6,652 nt of DNA from Synergistaceae bacterium (GCA_017446645.1 JAFSQO010000441.1:1-6652); one strand, 5' to 3'. Positions 1-6,162 are shown, counted from the stretch's first letter. Numbers and translations are program-made. Notes: generated by a model not told the origin, from the letters alone.

Positions 1-1
1 C

Positions 2-307
2 ACTTCGCGAGGCTGGTTTGAGAACGATGCCTCAGAGAACGAGATTAAAAATTTCTCGTCATATATAGGCCGTGATGTCCTTGACGGGTATATATTTGCT
101 TCTGAAATTACGAGATTAGCCGTAAGCTCCGTAGCTGATATTGCTATAGTCCCAATGCAGGATTACTTGAGACTGGACTCTAGTGCAAGAATTAATGTCC
201 CGTCAACTCCTTCGGGTAACTGGGCATGGAGAATGAAAAACGATGCTATTCCTGACGGTTTAGCAGATAGACTAAAGGCAGCAAGCAAACTTTACGGGAG
301 GATTTAA
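2..307 (+). CDS. malQ: 4-alpha-glucanotransferase (amylomaltase), C-terminal part only
   Basis: The 5' end lies outside the window, so only the last 101 codons are present; family members are usually about 500 aa. The enzyme (GH77) transfers alpha-1,4-glucan segments between malto-oligosaccharides in the cytoplasm during glycogen/maltodextrin metabolism. The visible part carries the conserved C-terminal block of this family: SVADIAIVPMQDYLRL (fragment residues 43-58), then ARINVPSTPSGNWAWRM (62-78), which corresponds to the 'MQD.L.L...ARMN.PGT..GNW.WR' signature. It ends in a plain helix and TAA. The next gene starts 6 nt later, and its likely ribosome binding site (GGGAGG, 296-301) lies inside these last codons, so the two are probably cotranscribed. 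The family call is strong; the gene symbol follows the family name. Confidence 0.9.
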   Translation, partial: TSRGWFENDASENEIKNFSSYIGRDVLDGYIFASEITRLAVSSVADIAIVPMQDYLRLDSSARINVPSTPSGNWAWRMKNDAIPDGLADRLKAASKLYGRI

Positions 308-313
308 CTTAAA

Positions 314-1801
314 ATGAACGAATTAATCAGAATCAACGAGGCGGACGCAGTTGCAGTAGCTCTCAGGCCATTAACTGCGGGTGAAAAAATCAGCGTTGCA
401 GGTGCAGGCTTTGCTCTTGACATTCGCGAGGACATCACTATGGGTCATAAAGTGGCTTTGCGCGACATTCACAAGGGCGAGCCAATCATCAAATACGGCT
501 ACCCAATCGGTGAGGCCATTGAAGAGATAAAGCAGGGCTATCACGTCCACACCAGCAACACACATACACTCTTATCAGGTGCCCATGATTACGAATATCA
601 CCCTACTAACCCGAAACTTGAGTCTCATAAAGCTGAAACTTTCAGAGGCTACTTGCGTTCAGACGGCAGGGCAGGAGTCAGGAACGAGTTATGGATTATC
701 CCGACTGTAGGCTGTGTGAATGACATTGCAGCAGCTCTTGAGAAGGACGCTCAGCAATTTATCGGCGGAAGTGTCGAGAACGTCAGGGCATTTACTCACC
801 CATACGGCTGTTCACAGATGGCAGATGACCAGGAGAATACCCGCAAAATCCTTGCTGACTTGGCCAATCACCCTAACGCCGGCGGAGTCCTGATGCTTGG
901 TCTTGGCTGCGAGAACTCAGGGATTGACACGATAAAGCCCTACATGAAAAATTTTGACCCGGAGCGCGTAAAGTTCCTAATCTCTCAGGACGTTAGCGAT
1001 GAACATGAAGCAGGCATGAAGATTATCCGTGAGCTTGTCGAGAAGATGAAGGGTGACTCGCGTGTTGACTGTCCTGTCTCAAAGTTAATTATTGGACTCA
1101 AGTGCGGCGGTTCGGACGGTTTGTCAGGAATTACTGCTAACCCTACAATAGGCTACTTCTCTGACCTGTTAATCTCTCAGGGAGGCGCAACGATTTTGAC
1201 TGAAGTCCCTGAGATGTTCGGAGCAGAGACTATCTTAATGAATCGCTGTAAGGATCAAGCTACTTATGAGAAAACAGTACACTTAATCAACGACTTCAAG
1301 GCATATTATGCTTCTATGGGACTTCCTTGTTACGAGAATCCCTCACCCGGCAACAAAGCAGGCGGAATTACGACACTTGAGGACAAGGCACTCGGCTGCA
1401 CCCAGAAGAGCGGCTCTGCACCTGTAAGCGATGTCCTGAAGTATGCGGAAAAAGTTGTAACTCCTGGCTTGAATTTGCTATCTGCTCCGGGCAATGATTT
1501 AGTCGCGTCAACGGCACTTGCTGCTGCTGGTGCTCATATCGTCCTGTTCTCGACCGGAAGGGGTACACCGTTCGGCTGTCCTGTTCCTACTGTGAAGATT
1601 TCGAGCAATTCTGACCTGGCAGCCCGTAAAGCTAACTGGATTGACTTCAACGCTGGGACTCTGGTTCAGGGCGGAACTTTACCGGATAAGGCGCGTGAGC
1701 TTTTCGAGTTCGTCAAGAGTGTAGCGTCAGGTGAGAAGACAAGAAACGAGCATAACGGCTTTCAGGGTATGGCAATCTTCAAGACAGGTGCGACTCTGTA
1801 A
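314..1801 (+). CDS. uxaA: Altronate dehydratase, full length
   Basis: This enzyme converts D-altronate to 2-keto-3-deoxy-D-gluconate plus water in the cytoplasm, in the galacturonate (pectin) branch leading to KDG and the Entner-Doudoroff intermediates. The protein is 495 aa, the usual length of UxaA/GarD-family dehydratases. An N-terminal SAF-type domain spans about residues 8-85 and ends in GYHVHTSNTH, whose histidines are of the kind that bind metal in this family. The large dehydratase domain starts at GYLRSDGRAGVRNELWIIP (112-130). Conserved blocks follow: HPYGCSQ (162-168), GLGCE (196-200), GLKCGGSDGLSGITANP (261-277), TEVPEMFGAE (296-305) and STGRGTPFGCPVPTVKISSN (413-432). The start is the first ATG after GGGAGG (296-301), with a rather long 12-nt spacing. 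Specificity for altronate rather than galactarate is inferred from overall resemblance; no other uronate genes are in the window. Confidence 0.93.
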   Translation: MNELIRINEADAVAVALRPLTAGEKISVAGAGFALDIREDITMGHKVALRDIHKGEPIIKYGYPIGEAIEEIKQGYHVHTSNTHTLLSGAHDYEYHPTNPKLESHKAETFRGYLRSDGRAGVRNELWIIPTVGCVNDIAAALEKDAQQFIGGSVENVRAFTHPYGCSQMADDQENTRKILADLANHPNAGGVLMLGLGCENSGIDTIKPYMKNFDPERVKFLISQDVSDEHEAGMKIIRELVEKMKGDSRVDCPVSKLIIGLKCGGSDGLSGITANPTIGYFSDLLISQGGATILTEVPEMFGAETILMNRCKDQATYEKTVHLINDFKAYYASMGLPCYENPSPGNKAGGITTLEDKALGCTQKSGSAPVSDVLKYAEKVVTPGLNLLSAPGNDLVASTALAAAGAHIVLFSTGRGTPFGCPVPTVKISSNSDLAARKANWIDFNAGTLVQGGTLPDKARELFEFVKSVASGEKTRNEHNGFQGMAIFKTGATL

Positions 1802-1816
1802 ATAACGCAAACTTTT

Positions 1817-1925
1817 AACGGTTTAGGGGTTCAGCAAAATGAATCCCAAGCCGTAACCTGGTATCGCAAGGCAGCAAAGACAGGGTGATGAAGACGCTCA
1901 GGAGAAGTTAAGGGAACTAAAAACC
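1817..1925 (+). pseudogene. Frameshifted 3' stub of a Sel1-repeat gene
   Basis: Directly after uxaA, one frame reads NGLGVQQNESQAVTWYRKAAK and then hits TGA at 1886. Shifting by +1 at about 1880 continues the same protein as QGDEDAQEKLRELKT. Joined, this matches the last repeat and tail of the intact Sel1 protein downstream (GEGVEQNSSQAVKWFRKAARQG then HEKAQEALRQLGKTW). No start codon or upstream repeats remain, because the uxaA stop lies only 15 nt away. It is therefore a decayed remnant of a second Sel1 gene, or of an earlier 3' end of the present one, left behind by deletion. The frame after the shift runs on to a TAG near 2028 without further Sel1 character. I see no sign that it is translated. 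Confidence 0.8.
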
Positions 1926-2205
1926 CTCTCTATACGTTTTTATCCGCCAAATTACTTAATATCAGCAACACAATATCCCTCCAGTCCATCGTTTTTATCT
2001 TTATCCACAAAAATACGAAAACCAATATAGGTTAAATAACGTATAGACACAGCAAACCCAAATTACTATACTATAATATAAGATAATAAAAGATAATGGG
2101 TGTATTGTAATTATAATTCTCTATGTTGATACGTAGAAATACATAATATCTGTAGGTAATACTACATAGGTATATGTATAGAGAGTGTAACAGCATATAA
2201 TTCTC
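1926..2205. other. AT-rich non-coding gap with short inverted and direct repeats
   Basis: This stretch between the Sel1 stub and the intact Sel1 gene has no convincing coding region and is visibly richer in A+T than its flanks. It holds several exact 10-nt matches. CTCTCTATAC (1926-1935) is the reverse complement of GTATAGAGAG (2176-2185). TCTATACGTT (1929-1938) is the reverse complement of AACGTATAGA (2038-2047). CGTTTTTATC occurs twice (1935-1944, 1990-1999) and TATAATTCTC twice (2112-2121, 2196-2205). One inverted copy touches the candidate -35 box. Low sequence complexity makes some chance matches likely. No hairpin followed by a T-run was found, so no terminator for uxaA is visible here. 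Confidence 0.55.
2044..2072 (+). promoter_or_regulatory. Candidate sigma70-type promoter for the Sel1 gene
   Basis: TAGACA (2044-2049, five of six matches to TTGACA) is followed after exactly 17 nt by TATACT (2067-2072, five of six matches to TATAAT). A perfect TATAAT overlaps at 2072-2077 but would need a 22-nt spacer. Transcription would start near 2079, giving a 5' leader of about 140 nt before the Sel1 start codon. The -35 box overlaps the inverted-repeat half AACGTATAGA (2038-2047), which could be a regulator site. AT-rich DNA produces such matches easily, so confidence is moderate. Confidence 0.5.
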
Positions 2206-2212
2206 AAGGAGG
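2206..2212 (+). promoter_or_regulatory. Strong ribosome binding site of the Sel1 gene
   Basis: AAGGAGG sits 9 nt before the ATG at 2222 and fixes the start. It is immediately preceded by the second TATAATTCTC copy (2196-2205). The ATTCTC part of that copy can pair with GAGAGT (2181-2186), placing a weak hairpin next to the site. Confidence 0.85.
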
Positions 2213-2221
2213 CAACTCACT

Positions 2222-3916
2222 ATGACGTACGACTGGGTACTTGAAGAACTCTATAAAGCCCTCTTAGCTAGCACTAACACTAATCTAATCTCTCTTGACA
2301 ACGTAAAGAAGCGTGCAAAAGGCGGCGATCCTGAAGCACAGTATGACCTTGCTATGATGTATCTCACAGGACAGAACGTCAAAAAGGATGATTCAGAAGC
2401 CCTTAAATGGATGCAAAAATCAGCAGAAAGCGGGTATCTGGACGCAATAGCCTCTCTTGGACACATGTACGACGAGGGAATAGCTGTAAAACAGGATAAA
2501 GCTGAAGCATTACGCTTGTATCTCAAGGCAGCAGAAAAAGGTCATGCAGAAACCCAGTTCAACCTTGCTGTAATGTATCATAACGGCTATGGTGTAGCTC
2601 AAGATCAGGCTGAAGCGTTGAAGTGGTTAAGTAATTTAGCGGATAAAAACGTATGGTATAAGAAAGCCGCAGGTAAAGGAATGATAGATGCTCAATTGAA
2701 CTTGGCTAACATGTACGATAACGGCGACGGTGTAAAGCAAGACGTAACCGAAGTCCTCAGATGGACACGAATGGCCGCTGCACAGGGAGAGCCAAACGCT
2801 CAATTTAACTTGGCTGTTTCGTACCATAGTGGTAATGGCGTGAAACAAGATTATCAGGAAGCTATAAAATGGTACAGGAAAGCTGCTGAACAGGGAATTG
2901 TTGAAGCTCAGTTTAATCTGGGAGTCATGTACGATGAAGGTGAGGGCGTAAAGCAAGATAAGGCCGAAGCTGCTAAATGGTACAGGAAAGCTGCTAAACA
3001 AGAAGACCCTAATGCGCAGTTAAATTTGGGACTCATGTATGATAACGGAGATGGTGTTAAACAGGATAAGTCCGAAGCTGCAAAGTGGTACAGAAAATCA
3101 GCAGAACAGGGGAATTCAGGTGCTCAGTTTAACCTGGCTATCATGTACGATGAAGGTGAGGGCGTAAGGCAAGATAAGGCCGAAGCTGCTAAATGGTACC
3201 TCAAAGCGGCAGAACAAGGCGACCCTGAAGCTCAGTTCAATATCGCTAACATGTATGCTGACGGTGAAGGAGTCCCTCAAGACAAAGAAGAGGCTCAAAA
3301 ATGGTATCTTAAAGCGGCTGAACAAGGGATTGCAGAAGCTAATTTCAACATGAGTCTCATGCACGATGACAATGTTGACGCTCCTCAAGACATGACTGAA
3401 TCGTTTAACTGGTGCCGTCAATTAGCTGAAGATGGAAATTCTGATGCTCAGTTCATACTTGGCAACATGTACTACAGCGGAAACGGAGTTAAGGAAAATC
3501 CCAAAGAGGCCATCAAATGGTTTCGTAAGGCAGCAGAGCAGGGACTTGCTCAAGCTCAAATAAGGCTGGGATTAATCTATGCTCACGGGGAAGGCGTTAA
3601 ACAGGACATAGAAGAAGCCGTCAAGTGGTGGCGAAAAGCTGCAGAACAGGGGCTTGCTCTGGCCCAATCCTATCTGGGTAATATGTATTTTGAGGGCAAG
3701 GGAGTCACTCAGGACAAGGCAGAAGCTATTAAGTGGTGGCGAAAAGCTGCTAAACAGGATGATCCTAAAGCTCAAAACAATCTGGGTTTCGCTTACTTGC
3801 AAGGTGAGGGAGTTGAGCAAAATTCCTCACAAGCCGTTAAATGGTTCCGTAAAGCTGCAAGACAAGGACATGAAAAGGCTCAGGAAGCACTCAGACAACT
3901 CGGCAAAACATGGTGA
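2222..3916 (+). CDS. Sel1-repeat (TPR-like) protein, 14 repeats
   Basis: This is a 564-aa alpha-solenoid protein made almost wholly of Sel1-like repeats, a helix-turn-helix scaffold known from the family to hold protein partners; no enzymatic domain is visible. Residues 1-35 form a short charged lead-in without signal peptide or membrane segment, so a cytoplasmic location is expected. Fourteen repeats of the form 'xxxAQxNLGxMYxxGxGVxQDxxEAxKWYRKAAEQG' cover residues 36-549, all 36 aa except the third, followed by a half-repeat tail (550-564). Repeat 3 (108-153) has 46 aa because an extra 'WYKKAAGKG' end is appended. Repeat 10 (370-405) is degenerate: DDNVDAPQ replaces the glycine loop. Repeats 6 and 8 are nearly identical in DNA. 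The start has AAGGAGG at 9 nt. A stress cluster with its own promoter follows 64 nt later, so a functional link to it is only suggested by position. Confidence 0.92.
   Translation: MTYDWVLEELYKALLASTNTNLISLDNVKKRAKGGDPEAQYDLAMMYLTGQNVKKDDSEALKWMQKSAESGYLDAIASLGHMYDEGIAVKQDKAEALRLYLKAAEKGHAETQFNLAVMYHNGYGVAQDQAEALKWLSNLADKNVWYKKAAGKGMIDAQLNLANMYDNGDGVKQDVTEVLRWTRMAAAQGEPNAQFNLAVSYHSGNGVKQDYQEAIKWYRKAAEQGIVEAQFNLGVMYDEGEGVKQDKAEAAKWYRKAAKQEDPNAQLNLGLMYDNGDGVKQDKSEAAKWYRKSAEQGNSGAQFNLAIMYDEGEGVRQDKAEAAKWYLKAAEQGDPEAQFNIANMYADGEGVPQDKEEAQKWYLKAAEQGIAEANFNMSLMHDDNVDAPQDMTESFNWCRQLAEDGNSDAQFILGNMYYSGNGVKENPKEAIKWFRKAAEQGLAQAQIRLGLIYAHGEGVKQDIEEAVKWWRKAAEQGLALAQSYLGNMYFEGKGVTQDKAEAIKWWRKAAKQDDPKAQNNLGFAYLQGEGVEQNSSQAVKWFRKAARQGHEKAQEALRQLGKTW
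2327..3868 (+). repeat. Tandem 108-nt coding repeats (14 Sel1 units)
   Basis: The coding sequence is built of 108-nt units, with a 30-nt surplus at 2651-2680 in unit 3. The best preserved pair is 2925-2983 and 3141-3199: 59 nt with one difference (A at 2952, G at 3168), offset by exactly 216 nt, that is two units. This points to a recent duplication or gene conversion of a two-unit block, while the other units have diverged. Confidence 0.85.
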
Positions 3917-3944
3917 AGTATTTGAGAATAGAGTTTTTTTCGCA

Positions 3945-3953
3945 TGATATAAT
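3945..3953 (+). promoter_or_regulatory. Extended -10 promoter of the TerD-AIM24 cluster
   Basis: TGATATAAT is a TGN element joined to a perfect TATAAT (3948-3953), placed about 27 nt before the first TerD start codon. A TTGAGA (3922-3927) lies upstream with a long 20-nt spacer; extended -10 promoters tolerate a weak -35 box. Transcription would begin near 3960, giving a leader of about 20 nt that is mostly the ribosome binding site. The seven T's at 3934-3940 fall between the boxes. Confidence 0.65.
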
Positions 3954-3980
3954 CACTAAAAACTTAAGGAGGCGTACTCA

Positions 3981-4559
3981 ATGGCAATAAGTTTAGCAAA
4001 GGGACAGAAAGTAGATCTCACAAAGGGCAACCCAGGACTCTCGAAATTATTAATCGGTTTGGGCTGGGACGTTAATAGATTTGACTCAGGCTCGGCATTT
4101 GACCTTGACGCTGCTGCATTCCTGCTTGGCTCTGACGGCAGGGTAACGAGCGACTCCGATTTCGTCTTCTATAATAATCTCGTGCACTCCTCAGGCTCAG
4201 TCCGTCACATGGGAGATAACTTGACAGGACAGGGCGAGGGCGATGACGAGGAGATAAAAGTGGAATTGCTCCGAGTTCCTGCTGAAATAAACAGAATAGC
4301 CTTCACTGTAACGATACATGATGCAGAATCAAGAAAGCAGAATTTCGGTCAGGTCTCGAACGCGTTTATAAGAGTCGTTGACGAGAGCAGGAATCAGGAG
4401 TTAATCCGCTATGACTTGGGCGAAGACTTCTCGATAGAAACGGCAGTAGTAGTAGGCGAGTTATACAGACAAGGCCCTGAATGGAAGTTCAACGCTATGG
4501 GGTCAGGCTTCAAAGGCGGACTGCGTGCTCTCTGCATGAATTTCGGTGTAAGTGTTTAG
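3981..4559 (+). CDS. TerD-family stress protein (first copy)
   Basis: The protein has 192 aa, the normal size of a single TerD domain. TerD proteins are cytoplasmic calcium-binding beta-sandwich proteins of tellurite-resistance and general stress gene clusters; their molecular role is not settled. The family blocks are all present: [13 protein letters not shown] (1-13), GLGWD (26-30), the acidic [10 protein letters not shown] (40-49), FYNNL (63-67), [13 protein letters not shown] (78-90, the acidic metal-binding loop), [14 protein letters not shown] (112-125), NAFIRVVD (127-134) and [11 protein letters not shown] (167-177). AAGGAGG (3966-3972) with 8-nt spacing sets the start. The next gene begins 3 nt after the stop. 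It is shorter than the second copy because it lacks the insertion after GLGWD. No symbol is given because terD, terE and terZ types cannot be told apart by eye. Confidence 0.93.
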   Translation: MAISLAKGQKVDLTKGNPGLSKLLIGLGWDVNRFDSGSAFDLDAAAFLLGSDGRVTSDSDFVFYNNLVHSSGSVRHMGDNLTGQGEGDDEEIKVELLRVPAEINRIAFTVTIHDAESRKQNFGQVSNAFIRVVDESRNQELIRYDLGEDFSIETAVVVGELYRQGPEWKFNAMGSGFKGGLRALCMNFGVSV

Positions 4560-4562
4560 CTC

Positions 4563-5252
4563 ATGAAATACGAGATTTTATATCATGACGTTTTCTCAGT
4601 TGTGAGATGCGATTTAGTGCAGGGCGAGTCAATCAAGGCAGAGTCAGACGCGATGATTACGATGTCGCCAAATCTTGACGTAGAAGGCTCAATGGGAGGC
4701 AAGGGCATAATGGGCGGACTTGCCCGTAAATTTCTGGCCGGTGAAAGTTTCTTTTTCCAGAGGATAACGGCTTCTCGTGGTTCTGGTTCAGTGATGCTCG
4801 GTCATGCAGCTCCTGGCGGAATCGTTGCAGTCGAACTTGACGGGACTTATGGCCTTACTGTTCAGAAAGACGGCTGGCTTGCTTCAGAAGAAAGCGTTAA
4901 TGTCAGCACTAAAATGCAGAATCTCACGAAGGGATTATTTTCTCGTGAAGGCTTCTTTGTATTGAACGTCACCGGAAGGGGCACTGTCTTTCTAAGCAGT
5001 TTCGGCGCAATTCACCCGATTAATTTATCAGACGGCGAAGAGATAATCATCGATAACGGTCATCTAGTTGCTTGGCCTGACTACATGGACTACAAGATAG
5101 AGAAGGCTTCGAGCGGGTGGTTTTCGAGTCTCGCTAGCGGTGAAGGTCTTGTATGCAGGTTCAAGGGTCCCGGTTCAGTGTTGATTCAGACAAGGAACCC
5201 GGATGCATTTACTACGTGGCTTAGATCGCTGGGAATTGGCGCAAATTCATAA
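4563..5252 (+). CDS. AIM24-family protein (TIGR00266/DUF124 type)
   Basis: This 229-aa protein belongs to the AIM24 family, named after a yeast mitochondrial protein. Bacterial members form a beta-rich fold of uncertain biochemical function and often sit near stress genes. Recognisable blocks are GESIKAESDAMITMSP (21-36), the glycine-rich GGKGIMGGLARKFLAGESFF (45-64), GHAAPGGIVAVEL (80-92), DGWLASEESV (103-112), GRGTVFLSSFGAI (138-150), DNGHLVAWPDYM (164-175) and GEGLVCRFKGPGSVLIQTR (193-211). There is no signal peptide; GGKGIMGGLARKFLAGESFF could touch a membrane, but this is inference. It begins 3 nt after the first TerD stop without a clear Shine-Dalgarno site, so translation is probably coupled to terD. 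Lying between two TerD genes, it is likely a functional partner of TerD. Confidence 0.9.
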   Translation: MKYEILYHDVFSVVRCDLVQGESIKAESDAMITMSPNLDVEGSMGGKGIMGGLARKFLAGESFFFQRITASRGSGSVMLGHAAPGGIVAVELDGTYGLTVQKDGWLASEESVNVSTKMQNLTKGLFSREGFFVLNVTGRGTVFLSSFGAIHPINLSDGEEIIIDNGHLVAWPDYMDYKIEKASSGWFSSLASGEGLVCRFKGPGSVLIQTRNPDAFTTWLRSLGIGANS

Positions 5253-5282
5253 TCTCGCGTAATAATAAAGGAGTGATTTATA

Positions 5283-5891
5283 ATGGCAGTGAATTTACAA
5301 AAAGGGCAGCGTGTAGACCTTCGCAAACATGACGGCAGCTCGCTCCGAAAAGTAATGATTGGTCTAGGCTGGGACGCGGTCAAGAAAGAAGCATCTGGCG
5401 GACTGTTGGGATTATTTGCCGGTAAAACACATGACATTGACTGTGACGCAAGTGTCTTTCTATGCATAAACGGGAAAGTTACGGACAAGGACGATATAGT
5501 CTACTATGGCAACCTTAAACATAAGTCCGGTGCTGTGAAACACATGGGCGATAATCTCACTGGTGACGGAGACGGTGACGATGAGCAGATTTTCATTGAC
5601 CTCACCGCATTACCCTCACAGTATGACAAGCTAATATTCGTCGTGAATATTTATCAGGCCAGAGAACGCAGTCAGGATTTCGGAATGATTCACAATGCCT
5701 TTATCAGAATTTGCGACTGTGAGAATAATAATCAGGAACTTTGCAGGTATAATCTCTCAGAGAACTATGACGGAATGACAGCGATGATCTTCGGCGAGAT
5801 GTATTTGCATAACGGCAGCTGGAAGTTTAACGCAGTCGGTCAGGCAACGAAGGATAACTCTATTACTGAGCTTGTGAGAAAGTTCGCTTAA
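5283..5891 (+). CDS. TerD-family stress protein (second copy)
   Basis: The protein has 202 aa and one TerD domain with MAVNLQKGQRVDL (1-13), GLGWD (27-31), HDIDCDASVFL (50-60), YYGNL (74-78), GDNLTGDGDGDDE (89-101), IYQARERSQDFGMIHNAFIR (123-142) and SWKFNAVGQ (179-187). The acidic loop alternates Gly and Asp and is the most calcium-site-like of the two copies. It differs from the first copy by an extra glycine-rich segment, SGGLLGLFAGKTH (38-50), and by several cysteines (C54, C61, C144, C146, C154). This is well diverged paralogy, not a recent duplication. AAAGGAG (5267-5273) with 9-nt spacing fixes the start, giving it independent translation 30 nt after the AIM24 gene. It probably acts with the first TerD and the AIM24 protein. 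Confidence 0.93.
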   Translation: MAVNLQKGQRVDLRKHDGSSLRKVMIGLGWDAVKKEASGGLLGLFAGKTHDIDCDASVFLCINGKVTDKDDIVYYGNLKHKSGAVKHMGDNLTGDGDGDDEQIFIDLTALPSQYDKLIFVVNIYQARERSQDFGMIHNAFIRICDCENNNQELCRYNLSENYDGMTAMIFGEMYLHNGSWKFNAVGQATKDNSITELVRKFA

Positions 5892-5912
5892 AATGAGAGG
5901 AGTGTATGCTTT

Positions 5913-6065
5913 ATGGCAACTTTTCAGGAAAGAATAGCAGCTATAGACGAACGAAGCAGAAAAAATCGTGAAGCCGCAAAGAAGGCTTTTAACCGCACAT
6001 TAATCATGGCTATTTCTATTTACGTCATTATGACTCTGATAGCATTGCTGATCTTAAAATATTAA
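5913..6065 (+). CDS. Small single-pass membrane protein (50 aa)
   Basis: I do not recognise this family. The 50-aa product starts with a charged, helix-prone segment (MATFQERIAAIDERSRKNRE, then AAKKAFNR, residues 1-28). One clear transmembrane helix follows, TLIMAISIYVIMTLIALLIL (29-48), and the protein ends with KY. The positive charges before the helix suggest that the N-terminus stays in the cytoplasm. GAGAGGAG (5895-5902) lies 10 nt before the ATG, and the gene starts 21 nt after the second TerD stop, so it is probably part of that operon. A membrane anchor or docking partner for the soluble TerD/AIM24 proteins would fit the position, but this is inference. The composition, start signal and spacing make it likely to be a real gene. 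Confidence 0.7.
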   Translation: MATFQERIAAIDERSRKNREAAKKAFNRTLIMAISIYVIMTLIALLILKY

Positions 6066-6075
6066 GGTGAGCAGC

Positions 6076-6144
6076 ATGAATTACGATGTTGAAATAACTG
6101 CTCTCAAGACAAAAGTTGATGCGCTCGATTTGCTCAGTAAATAA
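6076..6144 (+). CDS. Possible 22-aa small ORF
   Basis: The reading frame gives MNYDVEITALKTKVDALDLL followed by SK and TAA. It is preceded by AAGGTGAG (6064-6071), an acceptable ribosome binding site overlapping the stop of the 50-aa gene. The hydrophobic spacing (I7, L10, V14, L17, L20) resembles the start of a short coiled coil. It could be a true microprotein, the truncated head of a lost coiled-coil gene, or a chance frame. The rpoZ ribosome binding site begins just 5 nt after its stop, so it may also serve to couple translation. No family is recognised. Confidence 0.35.
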   Translation: MNYDVEITALKTKVDALDLLSK

Positions 6145-6162
6145 CAACAGGAGGGAATTAAC

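Noticed and set aside
1926..2185. A complete MITE or insertion sequence
   Set aside because: The inverted ends match only over 10 bp, no target-site duplication is visible beside them, and there is no transposase fragment. It is kept only as a repeat observation.
2251..3820. Several antisense ORFs (82-121 aa) opposite the Sel1 gene
   Set aside because: They mirror the repeated codons of the Sel1 units, share the same periodic reversed pattern, and have no ribosome binding sites or known domains.
2327..3868. CRISPR or satellite-type array suggested by regular repeats
   Set aside because: The 108-nt period is in frame and encodes Sel1 motifs throughout; there are no unique spacers between identical repeats.
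3654..3947. A 97-aa + strand ORF overlapping the Sel1 3' end in another frame
   Set aside because: It is a repeat-driven shadow frame with composition unlike a protein domain, inside a strong Sel1 coding region.
3931..3953. T-run at 3934-3940 as a terminator for the Sel1 gene
   Set aside because: No GC-rich hairpin precedes it, and it lies inside the candidate promoter of the TerD gene.
5893..5937. Upstream ATG at 5893 as the start of the small membrane protein
   Set aside because: That frame stops after 14 codons; the ATG at 5913 has the proper ribosome binding site spacing and opens the 50-codon frame.
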